A DNA stretch of 64,000 nt from Apodemus sylvaticus (taxonomy: Eukaryota; Chordata; Mammalia; Rodentia; Muridae). The stretch covers positions 75,820,644 to 75,884,643 of the forward strand of contig NC_067477.1 in NCBI RefSeq assembly GCF_947179515.1, in the 5' to 3' direction. Under the pieces are notes generated by a model. The model was given only the letters and a program-made list of their open reading frames with translations, was not told the DNA's origin and ran no database searches. Both the position numbers and the translations under genes were made by a program. Numbering within the stretch: the first letter of the stretch is position 1; every line of letters starts with the position of its first letter. Positions 1 through 10,835 of this stretch are shown here, in pieces.

Positions 1-486
1 CTATAAAATAATTGCCAATATCATGGAGTGACATGAAAATATCAGAAAGTTATTGTTTCAACCACACATATGGTTATAACAATATATATGTCTAGAAAAT
101 CAAATATTCCAGAGTTTTCTGAATTCTCTATGCAATTTCAACAATTCAAATGATAATAAAGCATTCTTTGATGTCTTGTGAAGGTTGATTTTGGTATCAG
201 TTTTCTTTCCTAATTAATGTTCACATTAATCCTTATAAGCAAAATATTTTTGAATGTGAAAGAAATATTAAACTTATTCAATATTGCATTTTTGGGTATT
301 ATTGTTATAGCTTTTCAGATTTTTGCTTTTGTTACTAATGTGTTATATTTTTCATTATTTAATAGCTTCAATACATTTCTTAGCAATGGATACAATAAAT
401 AGTATTGAATTCTTTAAGTCCAAATATATATTTGATACCTTCTATTTTCCTATGTTCTATAGTAAAACTGGCCTCTTTCTTTTAAA
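1..486. other. Unique AT-rich DNA
   Basis: No repeat family, coding frame or RNA gene is recognisable. Reading frames are short and have no family features. Confidence 0.6.
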
Positions 487-512
487 ACACACACACACAC
501 ATAAACACACAA
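487..512. repeat. (CA)n microsatellite
   Basis: A short CA run interrupted once by ATAA lies directly upstream of a SINE-like stretch. Confidence 0.85.
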
Positions 513-514
513 GT

Positions 515-715
515 GGAGAATTGGCTCATCAGCCTCAAGAGTCAGAGTGTTTCCTTCTCTCACAAAGAAATGGAATCATTGTCCAGCCTCAAGGTTCAGC
601 TGGCTTACAACTGTCAATAGCTCTAAATCAAGGGTATCTAACATGTTCTTCTGGCCTTGATGGTTACTGGTACTCACATAGGTTCACATATACATGCCTG
701 GGTGTGCACGCACAC

Positions 716-746
<31 letters not shown>

Positions 747-790
747 CTTGTACACACACATGCATGCACACAAATACAAATATTTTAATA
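515..790 (+). mobile_element. Degenerate B2/B3-type SINE
   Basis: The order of blocks follows the B3/B2 plan: a GAGAATTGGCTCATCAG head resembling the tRNA-derived part, a central GCTTACAACTGTCAATAGCTC block resembling the usual CTCACAACTGTCTGTAACTC, then a CA-rich tail. Divergence is high, so it is an old copy. The family call is from memory. Confidence 0.5.
708..770. repeat. (CA)n-rich microsatellite
   Basis: CA units with a pure run at about 724-747 and CATG interruptions afterwards. It forms the tail of the SINE-like element. Confidence 0.9.
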
Positions 791-1687
791 GGTGTTTCAT
801 GAGGTATATAAAATCACTATTTTCATTTCTTTTTTTCTTTTCTTTTTTTATTTGTCTTTCTTTTTGGATGGAGATTTCATGGAGTCTTTGCATATACTAG
901 GAAAGTGTTTTACCAATGAGCTTCACCTCAGACCACTTTATTTATTTTGCACAAACATAATGGGCTCAATAGATATAATGTCTTCAAAATAACATATAAC
1001 AAAAAAAACTTCTCAACAGCAATGTTGGAGTCTATTAAGGTTGAAGCTCTGAAACTGCAACAGAGGGCAGCCTGTTTTAAGAAGCCATAGCCTTTACTCT
1101 GTACTCTACAGTAATGAGAGATACTCAGCTGCATTCTAGAAATTTCTCATTTCAAATATTTTACTGCCTTTCTTGATGTTCTCCGTGGAGAAAAAACATT
1201 CTTTGTTGTTTGAAAGAAGCTAGTGAGTTTCATTATTACGTTTTCATACAAATGTTTCATTATACTTTCTTTCTTTCATTGACATTAAGTATTTTATCTT
1301 AAGAAAAGATAATTCAACATTATCAGAATTCACATCATTTCCTCTTTAATTTATAGATGGTTTTAAAGCAAATTCTGTATTTCCTTAACCTTGAACTTTT
1401 GATTCAAACATTAATTATGCTTTGTAATTTACAAGATACATCAGTTAACTATCTTGGCAAGTTTATACCCTTATTATTTCACTGTTTATCAACAAATAAT
1501 AACAAAAGTGTATATAGACTACTTCTTGCCTTCTGTAAAAATCAATAATCACAATTTTGATCAGTTGCCTTTCATGCTATTTCATCATCTCAGCAGAAAA
1601 GTATAGCTCTCCAAAAATTCTTGTGAAAAATTAATGAGTTTATCTACATTTGGTCAGTAAAAAAAATGTATGCCACAAGACAAAGTG
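791..1687. other. Unique AT-rich DNA
   Basis: A pyrimidine-rich patch (about 830-870) is present. Otherwise no repeat, gene or RNA is recognised. Confidence 0.55.
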
Positions 1688-1967
1688 TTATTTTTTTTTT
1701 CTAAATTCTTTCTTTGCATTCCAAATGCTTTGCCATTTCTGGTCCCCCCCCCCATATGTCTAATAAGCTCTCTTCTCTCCACCCATTCTCCAATCACCTC
1801 CCTCTTTTTTCTCTGTTCTAGTACTTTCCTACAATGCTGGATTAAGCCTTTCCAGGATCAGGGCCCTCTCCTTACTTCTTCATGGGAGTCATTTGATATG
1901 CTAATTGTGTCTTGGTTATTCAGAGCTTCTGGGCTAATTAATATCCACTTATCAGTGATTGCATTCC
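1688..1967 (-). mobile_element. LINE-1 3' end, minus strand
   Basis: The T-tract at 1689-1700, ACATT/GCATTCCAAATG-type wording and CCTTTCCAGGATCAGGGCCC are the reverse complement of a rodent L1 3'UTR and tail. It abuts the oppositely oriented ORF2 segment at 1968, as expected for a 5'-inverted insertion. Only the last roughly 280 bp of the element are in this orientation. Confidence 0.8.
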
Positions 1968-3208
1968 AATTAGATTTAACAGATACATATATATATATAA
2001 AACATTTCATCCTAAAACAAAAGAATATACCTTATTCTCAGAACCTTATGGTACCTTCTCCAGAATCGATCATATATTTGGTCACAAGACAGACCTCAAC
2101 AAATATAAGAAGATCGAACTAATCCCATGCCTCCTATCAGATCACTATGGAGTAAAAGTGGTCTTCAATAGCAACAAAAACAACAGAAAGCCCACATATA
2201 CATGGAAACTAAACAATATTCTACTCAATGATACCTTGGTCAAGGAAGAAATAAAGAAAGAAATCAAAGACTTTTTAGAATTTAATGAAAATGAAGGCAC
2301 AACATACCCAAATCTATGGGAGACAATGAAAGCAGTGCTAAGAGGAAAACTTATAGTTTTCCTGAGTGCCTCCAAAAAGAAAACGGAGAGAGCATTCACT
2401 AGCAGCTTAATGACACACCTGAGAGCCCTGGAACAAAAAGAAGCTAATTCACCCAGGAGGACTAGAAGACAGGAAATCATCAAAACCATGGCTGAAATCA
2501 ATCAAGTAGAAACAAAGAGAACCATACCAAGATTCAACAAAACCAGGAGCTGGTTCTTTGAGAAAATCAAAAAGATAGATTAAACCCTTAGCCAGGCTAA
2601 CAAAAGGGCACAGAGACAGTATCCAAACTAGTAAAATTAGAAATGAAAAGAGAGCTATACCAACAGAAACTGAGGAAATACAAAAAAATCATCAGATCCT
2701 ACTACAAAAGCCTATACTCAACACAACTGGATAATCTGGAGGAAATGGACAGTTTCCTAGAGAGATACCAAACACCAAAATTAAATCAGGATCAAATAGA
2801 TCATCTAAACAGTCCCATAACTCCTAAAGAAATAAAAGGGGTCATAGAAAGTCTTCCAACCAAAAAAAGCACGGGACCAGATGGCTTCAGTGCAGAGTTC
2901 TATCAGACCTTCAAAGAATACCTAACACCAATACTCTTCAAACTATTCCACAAAATAGAAACAGAAGGATCACTACCCAACTCATTTTAAGATGCCACAA
3001 TTACACTGATACTAAAACCACACAAAGATCCAGCAAAGAAAGAGAACTTCAGACCAATTTCCCTTATGAATATCGATTGCCAACCGAATCCAAGAACACA
3101 TCAAAACGATCATTCACCATGATCAAGTAGGCTTCATCCCAGGGATACAGGGATGGTTCAACATAAGGAAATCCATTAATGCAATCCACTACATAAACAA
3201 ACTCAAAT
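1968..3208 (+). mobile_element. LINE-1 ORF2 fragment, plus strand (end of EN to RT)
   Basis: The segment begins at the end of the endonuclease domain and runs into the reverse transcriptase. Translated pieces at 2158-2583 and 2643-2990 carry L1 ORF2 signatures such as KKSTGPDGFSAEFYQTFKE. Stops after 2580 and at about 2988 break the frame. Compared with the copy at 6.6 kb, 23 nt are missing near 3071. Together with 1688-1967 it probably forms one 5'-inverted insertion that lost about 1.5 kb at the inversion joint. I found no target-site duplication. Confidence 0.9.
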
Positions 3209-3290
3209 TGGATATGGGCAAAGAGAGGGAGTTAAGAAGATCTGCAGGCAGGTGACCAGGATCTGGGGAAACTCAAATTGTCGCTGTTCA
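3209..3290 (-). mobile_element. Fragment of old L1 5' region, minus strand
   Basis: Positions 3216-3257 are the reverse complement, with about two mismatches, of 32249-32290, which lies in the presumed 5'UTR of another old L1. The rest up to 3360 is not recognised. Confidence 0.5.
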
Positions 3291-3360
3291 TAATCCTAAC
3301 CATAATAAAAGTAGCACCTGTTCTTTTGGAGCCAACACTAGTATTCAGAAACAGAGACGT

Positions 3361-3372
3361 GAAAAATATTTT
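3361..3372. repeat. Target-site duplication, left copy
   Basis: GAAAAATATTT here matches GAAAAATAATTT at 6893-6904, bracketing the L1 insertion. The first 8 bp are identical; the rest merges with the poly-T tail. Confidence 0.6.
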
Positions 3373-6098
3373 TTTAATTTTTTTTATTCGATATAATTTA
3401 TTTACATTTCAAATGATTTCCCCTTTTCTAGCCCCCCCATTCCCCGAAAGTCCCGTAAGCCCCCTTCTCTTCCCCTGTCCTCCCTCCCACCCCTTCCCAC
3501 TTCCCTGTTCTGGTTTTGCCGAATACTGTTTCACTGAGTCTTTCCAGAACCAGGGGCCACTCCTCCTTTCTTCTTGTATCTCATTTGATGTGTGGATTAT
3601 GTTTTGGGTATTCCAGTTTTCTAGGTTAATAACCACTTATTAGTGAGTGCATAACATGATTCACCTTTTGAGTCAGGGTTACCTCACTTAGTATGATGTT
3701 CTCTAGCTCCATCCATTTGCCTAAGAATTTCATGAATTCATTGTTTCTAATGGCTGAATAGTACTCCATTGTGTAGATATACCACATTTTTTGCATCCAC
3801 TCTTCTGTTGAGGGATACCTGGGTTCTTTCCAGCATCTGGCAATTATAAATAGGGCTGCTATGAACATAGTAGAGCATGTATCCTTATTACATGGTGGGG
3901 AATCCTCTGGATATATGCCCAGGAGTGGTATAGCAGGATCTTCTAGAAGTGAGGTGCCCAGTTTTCAGAGGAACCGCCAGACTGATTTCCAGAGTGGTTG
4001 TACCAATTTGCAACCCCACCAGCAGTGGAGGAGTGTTCCTCTTTCTCCACACCCTCTCCAACACCTGCTGTCTCCTGAATTTTTAATCTTAGCCATTCTG
4101 ACTGGTGTAAGATGAAATCTTAGGGTTGTTTTGATTTGCATTTCCCTAATGACTAATGAAGTTGAACATTTTTTAAGATGCTTCTCTGCCATCCGAAGTT
4201 CTTCAGGTGAGAATTCTTTGTTTAACTCTGTACCCCATTTTTTAATAGGGTTGTTCGGTTTTCTGGAGTCTAACTTCTTGAGTTCTTTATATATATTGGA
4301 TATTAGCCCTCTATCTGATGTAGGATTGGTGAAGATCTTTTCCCAATTTGTTGGTTGCCGATCTGTCCTCTTGATGGTGTCCTTTGCCTTACTGAAACTC
4401 TGTAACCTTATGAGGTCCCATTTGTCAATTCTTGCTTTTAGAGCATACGCTATTGGTGTTCTGTTCAGAAACTTTCTCCCTGTACCGATGTCCTCAAGGG
4501 TCTTCCCCAGTTTCTTTTCTATTAGCTTCAGAGTATCTGGCTTTATGTGGAGGTCCTTGATCCATTTGGATTTGAGCTTAGTACAAGGAGACAAGGATGG
4601 ATCAATTCGCATTCTTCTGCATGCTGACCTCCAGTTGAACCAGCACCATTTGTTGAAAAGGCTATCTTTTTTCCATTGGATGTTTTCAGCCTCTTTGTCG
4701 AGGATCAAGTGGCCATAGGTGTGTGGGTTCATTTCTGGATCTTCAATCCTGTTCCATTGATCCTCCTGCCTGTCACTGTACCAATACCATGCAGTTTTTA
4801 ACACTATTGCTCTGTAGTATTGCTTGAGGTCAGGGATACTGATTCCCCCAGATTTTCTTTTGTTGCTGAGAATAGTTTTAGCTATCCTGGGTTTTTTGTT
4901 GTTCCAGATGAATTTGATAATTGCTCTTTCTAATGAGGTCCCATTTGTCAATTCTTGCTCTTAGAGCATACGCTATTGGTGTTCTGTTCAGAAACTTTCT
5001 CCCTGTACCGATGTCCTCAAGGGTCTTCCCCAGTTTCTTTTCTGTTAGCTTCAGAGTGTCTGGCTTTATGTGGAGGTCCTTGATCCATTTGGATTTGAAC
5101 TTAGTACAAGGAGACAAGGATGGATCAATTCGCATTCTTCTGCATGCTGACCTCCTGTTGAACCAGCACCATTTGTTGAAAAGGCTATCTTTTTTCCATT
5201 GGATGTTTTCAGCCTCTTTGTCGAGGATCAAGTGGCCATAGGTGTGTGGGTTCATTTCTGGATCTTCAATCCTGTTCCATTGATCCTCCTGCCTGTCACT
5301 GTACCAATACCATGCAGTTTTAACACTATTGCTCTGTAGTATTGCTTGAGGTCAGGGATACTGATTCCCCCAGATTTTCTTTTGTTGCTGAGAATAGTTT
5401 TAGCTATCTTGGGTTTTTTGTTGTTCCAGATGAATTTGATAATTGCTCTTTCTAACTCTGTGAAGAATTGAGTTGGGATTTTGATGGGTATTGCATTGAA
5501 TCTGTATATTGCTTTTGGCAAAATGGCCATTTTAACTATATTGATTCTACTGATCCATGAGCATGGGAGGTTTTCCCATTTTTTGAGGTCTTCTTCCATT
5601 TCCTTCTTCAGAGTCTTGAAGTTCTTGTCATACAGATCTTTCACATGTTTGGTAAGAGTCACCCCAAGATACATTATACAGTTTGTGGCTATTGTGAAGG
5701 GGGTCATTTCCCTAATTTCTTTCTCAGCCTGCTTATCCTTTGAGTATAGGAAGGCCACTGATTTGCTTGAGTTGATTTTATAACCTGCCACTTTGCTGAA
5801 GTTGTTTATCAGCTGTAGGAGCTCTCTAGTGGAGTTTTTTGGGTCACTTAGGTAGACTATCATGTCGTCTGCAAATAATGATAGTTTGACTTCTTCCTTT
5901 CCAATTTGTATCCCTTTGACCTCCTTATGTTGTCGAATTGCCTGAGCTAGTACCTCAAGTACAATATTGAAAAGATAAGGAGAAAGGGGGCAGCCTTGTC
6001 TGGTCCCTGATTTCAGTGGGATTGCTTCAAGTTTCTCTCCATTTAGTTTGATGCTGGCTACTAGTTTGCTGTATATTGCTTTTACTATGTTTAGGTAT
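3373..6098 (-). mobile_element. LINE-1, 3' segment of a 5'-inverted insertion, minus strand
   Basis: The poly-T and ATTCGATAT tail at 3376-3393 mark the L1 3' end, followed leftward-reading by the 3'UTR and then ORF2. The longest frame, 3965-4951 (328 aa), covers the region after the RT palm and the C-terminal part. The RT catalytic FADD motif is encoded at 5864-5875. The frame is broken by a 523-bp internal tandem duplication (4410-5454) and by frameshifts. At 6098 it meets a plus-strand ORF2 segment whose far end continues the same L1 coordinate, the mark of twin-primed reverse transcription. Divergence from the sister copies at 19-23 kb is low by eye, so this is a fairly young rat-type L1. 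It cannot encode a full protein. Confidence 0.93.
4410..5454 (-). repeat. 523-bp tandem duplication inside L1 ORF2
   Basis: Unit one spans 4410-4932 and unit two 4933-5454. Both begin with ATGAGGTCCCATTTGTC and end with GATAATTGCTCTTTCTAA. I count about seven differences, including one missing T in the second unit, so roughly 1.3% divergence. Microhomology at the joint is minimal. Confidence 0.93.
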
Positions 6099-6892
6099 GC
6101 GCCTTTGAGAAAATCAACAAGATAGATAAACCCTTAGCCAGACTGACCAAAGGGCACAGAGAAAGTATCCAAATTAACAAACTTAGAAATGAAAAGGGAG
6201 ATATAACAACGGAAACTGAGGAAATCCAAAAAATCATCAGATCCTACTACAAGAGCCTGTACTCAACACAACTGGAGAATCTGGAGGAAATGGACAATTT
6301 CCTTGACAGATACCAAATACCAAAATTAAATCAGGACCAACTAGACCATCTAAACAGTCCCATAAAGCCTGAAGAAATAGAAGGAGTCATAGAAAGTCTT
6401 CCAACCAAAAAAAGCACAGGACCAGATGGTTTCAGTGCAGAATTCTACCAGACCTTCAAAGAAGAGTTAACACCAATACTCTTCAAACTATTCCACAAAA
6501 TAGAAACAGAAGGAACACTATCCAATTCCTTCTACGAAGCCACAATTACTCTGATACCAAAACCACACAAAGATCCAACAAAGAAAGAGAACTTCAGACC
6601 AATTTCCCTTATGAACATCGATGCAAAAATACTCAATAAAATTCTTGCCAACCGAATCCAAGAACACACCAAAATGATCATCCACCATGATCAAGTAGGC
6701 TTTATCCCGGGAATGCAGGGTTGGTTCAATATACGGAAATCCATCAATACAATCCACTACATAAACAAACTTAAAGAACAAAACCACATGGTCATTTAAT
6801 TGGATGCTGAAAAAGCATTTGACAAAATTCAGCATCCATTCATGCTTAAAGTCTTGGAGAGAACAGGAATTCAAGGCCCATACCTAAACATA
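6099..6892 (+). mobile_element. LINE-1, inverted 5' segment of the 3.4-6.9 kb insertion
   Basis: Plus-strand ORF2 runs from the block encoding EKINKIDKP to the one encoding GIQGPYLNI. The joint at its right end shares CATACCTAAACATAG with the start of the minus segment at about 6084-6098, so the two halves are contiguous in L1 coordinates. The frame 6290-6796 carries the GPDGFSAEFYQTFKEE region and stops at TAA just before the RT motif A block (DAEKAFDK). A 9-12 bp target-site duplication follows. Confidence 0.92.
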
Positions 6893-6904
6893 GAAAAATA
6901 ATTT
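6893..6904. repeat. Target-site duplication, right copy
   Basis: GAAAAATAATTT partners with 3361-3372. Confidence 0.6.
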
Positions 6905-7072
6905 AAAAACCAAGTAGTGAGAAAGTATTGAGTCACAAAATAAGAGAAAGACCAATTATTTTATTGAAATGACAAATAGTGTAGAGAAGATTTTCTGTAA
7001 TATTGCATCCTGTTTGAAAAGCATACCAGCCACTTCACTCAGATTTAATAATGTAAACATTAAGTCTTTCAG

Positions 7073-7290
7073 CAAACCTGAAAATATGTATACAAGCAAT
7101 AGTACGTGAACTCAAGAGGTTATATACAGGAATATATATGTATATTATTTGCATTCATGCAATTTTAGTAAAAAAAAGAGACATGGGTTTGAAAGAGAGC
7201 AGGTAGGGGTATATTGGAAGGCTTACATAGACAAAGAAAAGGAAAGAAAGAAATGTAATTAAATCATAATTTTAAAATAAACAAAAAGGT
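7073..7290 (+). mobile_element. Old L1 (Lx-like) 3' end, plus strand
   Basis: AATATATATGTATATTA, GGGTTTGAAAGAGAGCAGG, GGGGTATATTGGAAGG and the A/T-rich tail after GTAATTAAATCATAAT follow the order of a common old rodent L1 3' end. The family label is from memory. Confidence 0.65.
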
Positions 7291-10200
7291 AAAAAGAATA
7301 TTAAATTAGGTCATTTAATCAAGTGCCTTTAATTTCTAGGCAAATTTTCAATCTGTTATAAATATGAACAATATACTGAAAAACCTAACAGATTAGGTGC
7401 AAACCCCAGAGAATGTAAAGAATTTCTACTTCACTATCCCACCTCTCTTAATGTACAATGGAAAGGAGAGAAGGACAGAATAATATTCTCTCCAGTAATG
7501 TGCAACCTGATAGATCTGGAGGAGGGCAGAAAAGCAGAAGACTCATTGAAGGTCTAGAAATATATGAAGAAAAAATATACAGGAAAAGATTTGATATTTT
7601 TGTAATTTTCTTAGAAATTATGTGTCTTCATTAGCATTCATTCACAATCTATTACTTTCATCATATATTCATATGCATTTAAGTTAACATTACAAAAATC
7701 AGGGTAAGAAAATAATATAGACTAGTAAAGGTAAAACCTTAGCCTCTTATATCTCTTTTTCCCAGGAAAATTATCCAGAAGTTTAGTTTAGTATGTTCAT
7801 TATTGACAGAAATATTATATTTTTAAATCTGTGACATAAATGGTATAGTTAATAATCTGCATAGGCAGTACCATAGTATATATTTTTTTTAATTTAATGC
7901 AGAATGTAGCATAATTTCAGTGCCTCTTAACCTCAACCCAGACCTCTTTTTGAGGGTTACTATGCATTTATATTTCCTAAATTTAAAACATTTTACAAGA
8001 ATAATTTTGAATCCCAGAAATCATGTGTAAGTGTATATAAGCTTGGCCCTCTAAAGGGTCAAAATTTGGGATGATACACAATGATACCGCAATAAAATAT
8101 TTTGATTCTCAGAAGGATTGTAGATACAACAGTAAAACATTTTGACTCTCAGAAGGATTATAGTTGCTCTTTAACCCTGAATGATATTGTTCAGTGAGTG
8201 TATGTATAACTTTCTAAAAAAACTATACTATATTGAGAGTTGTTGAGGTTGATTCTTTCTATGTAAAATTAAAGAACTAGAATAGCATTATTTCTCCATT
8301 TACCTCAATCCTTGTAGTTTGTATTCTTAATTTCTGCTGTAATTTTATGTTTTTCTTTCTTTAAATACTAATATTCATCACATATACTATGTAAATATTG
8401 TAAGAATATTGTCTCTTTAAATGGATTTTAGTTATCTTGATAAGAATATTGGTAAGAACAATGGTTATCAGTAACTGTTAAGACCCCTGAATTAAAGGAA
8501 TGATGACACTGTAGATAGTCTCATCATATTGTTCTATAATATGTAATCATTGTAATAAGCTTGGTGTGAAAACACATTGGTAATGATAGCACAGTGGTTA
8601 CCACCTTCAACAAGTAATTACACACATAATCGAAAGGCAAAATTCATATTATATGCCTCCTGGTGTGAGATAATGTAGACAAAAAAAAAACATTACCCAA
8701 ATCATGAGGAAATGAATAACTTAAGAAACTGGGGAAATAATGAAACAGCAATCTAGGTTCCTTTAAAGTTTGAGTATTATGAACAGCCAACCTTGAAAGG
8801 TAAAGGTATTTTCTGTGATGAAAGAAGACCAAAAGGAAATATTAAACAGTGGGCAGAATTTTATGAGTTCTAGGATGTTCACTTTGAACATATTTTATAT
8901 ACAAGTATAGATGAATTTGACATGAGATTATTCTATTCATATTGCATTTCTTTTACTTAATATGTACTAAATATTTGTAAAGGGGCCTCCCTATAAAAAT
9001 GTCCATAAGATGCCAGGAAATTATTTTTATATTTGCATCTTTAGAGAGAGGAGAAGGGAGAAATCAAGAGAAAAATGTTATTTGTCAGCTAAAATAAAGA
9101 AAATGGGTAGATTATTAGTTCTATTTTTATACCTATTTCACTACAGCTATGAATGTTCAGTCTAAAAGACATTAATAAAAACTGTGTGACTAGGTCAAGA
9201 TTTCTCAAGAATGAGTCCTGCTCTGGAGTATACTTGATATACCCAATGCCACTCCAGTGGAGAAAACTGATTTATTTTCCCCAAATCCCAGCATGAATCA
9301 ATTTCAAATAGATATTTGGTTAAGAGTAGGACTTTATATGTACTTCTCCCTTTCCTTGTTTAAATTTTATCTGGATTAAGCTTATGCAGGACTTGCATGC
9401 CCTGTCAGAGTCTCCATGATTTCATATGTGTATAATCTCTGTCGTGTTAGGTCTGAAGAATACTGTTTCCTTGAAGTCACCCACAACCTCTGGCTTTTTA
9501 ATTTCCTCATCTCTTTTACTCCACAGGTCCCTGAGCATTGAGGGAGATATTTGATATAGATATCCCATTAAAAGCTGATAAAAACTTGTTTTTTAAAAGG
9601 TAGATTTTTAGTAGTGGAGTATAATATTTAATACATGGAAATAAGGTAACTCAGCAGAAAAAAACATAATTTGCGATGTTCCTTGAATTTGTGCATTCTG
9701 TCTTCTTTCTCATTGATTTGCTTTTGTGACTTTGTTCTCATGATGTCTGGTAAGAAAAATATGGAAAGTCATTTCAGTTCATTGTGTTACCAGAAGACAA
9801 TACCTGAGAATTTCAAAGAAAATATAAATCTAAATAAACTAGAAAGTTCTGACTGCATGAAATCATAGTAATAGCCTGGAAGACAATTCTTCCTGTCTTG
9901 TTAAGTTCAATATGTTTATTTGTTTTTTATTTTTATTAGTTACTCCAGAGTGTTATACATCTTAATTTGATCTCATTCACCTTTCCTTTACTAAGACTCC
10001 CAGGATCTAACCCTAACCTATTCCCTTCCCACCCATGGGTATTTTGGCTGAGCTTTATTTTAAACCCAAAAACAAGGTGAAAAGAAACATAATTGTGGAA
10101 AATAAAGACTCATGGAACCTAGTGGAACGAAGTAATTTCATAGTATTTATTTTATTCAATACATGCATTATGAGATATTCTACTTCTACACTGAGAATGT

Positions 10201-10744
10201 TAGTAAGCACCTAAGTGGCAGACTTTCCCAATATCTATCCAATACTAATATTATGTTTTGTTGTGGGCTGTAGGTTTGCAGTTAACAATACCTTTAGACT
10301 TGATATTTGCTTTCTGGGCAATAAGAAAACTATATGTTAAATTTTGAAGTCAACTGATACTATTAATCATTCTCAGTATATACTGAGTTTGTCATGATTA
10401 GTGATTTTCATGAGTTATTTGAAATTATGGCACTGCACTAAATCTGTAATTATAACAGTAAGGTAAAAAATTAATCAGATTGTAAGTAAAATGGAAGTTC
10501 TTTACTGCATGAAGATTATGGGAAAGTCAACTATGATCTCTCAAAGCTAAGTTTCATTTATTTTCCCTGGGGCTCCCTAGAGCGAAGATATAGCCAGAGG
10601 TATGTGCTTTTCTAGAATGTGGGAGGGAAGTCCTGGTTTAGTCACCAGAGTTGTGCAAAACAAAATATTTATTGTTGGTTATTGATCATTAATAGGTCTC
10701 ATTATATATCATGTTACTAAATGTAAGAAAGACCATTTTCTCAC
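7291..10744. other. Mostly unique AT-rich DNA
   Basis: Apart from the small tandem duplication at 8090-8163, no repeat, exon or RNA gene is evident. A T-rich block at about 9915-10030 loosely resembles an old retroelement tail, but the match is too weak to call. Confidence 0.5.
8090..8163. repeat. Short tandem duplication, 40-bp period
   Basis: Two 34-bp blocks (8090-8123 and 8130-8163) both contain TTTTGA(T/C)TCTCAGAAGGATT and differ at about four positions. Confidence 0.8.
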
Positions 10745-10835
10745 TTTGTAGACAAGAACGCTTTTCAATTCTGTTCCTCTTTCCTTTATCTTTCAAGTGA
10801 TGGGATTACATGGGTATACCATCATGCCTAGATTA
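10745..10835 (-). mobile_element. B1 SINE fragment, minus strand
   Basis: CAAGTGATGGGATTACATGG followed by ACCATCATGCC is the reverse complement of the B1 left end (internal promoter B-box side). Only part of the element remains. Confidence 0.75.

Noticed and set aside
323..802. 159-codon plus-strand frame
   Set aside because: Rich in HTHT repeats encoded by CA microsatellites and overlaps a SINE; incidental.
1670..2122. 150-codon plus-strand frame
   Set aside because: It is the antisense of an L1 3'UTR running into L1 ORF2; incidental.
3965..4951. 328-codon minus-strand open frame, the longest in the window
   Set aside because: It is part of L1 ORF2 (post-palm and C-terminal region), truncated and interrupted by the internal duplication; not a host gene.
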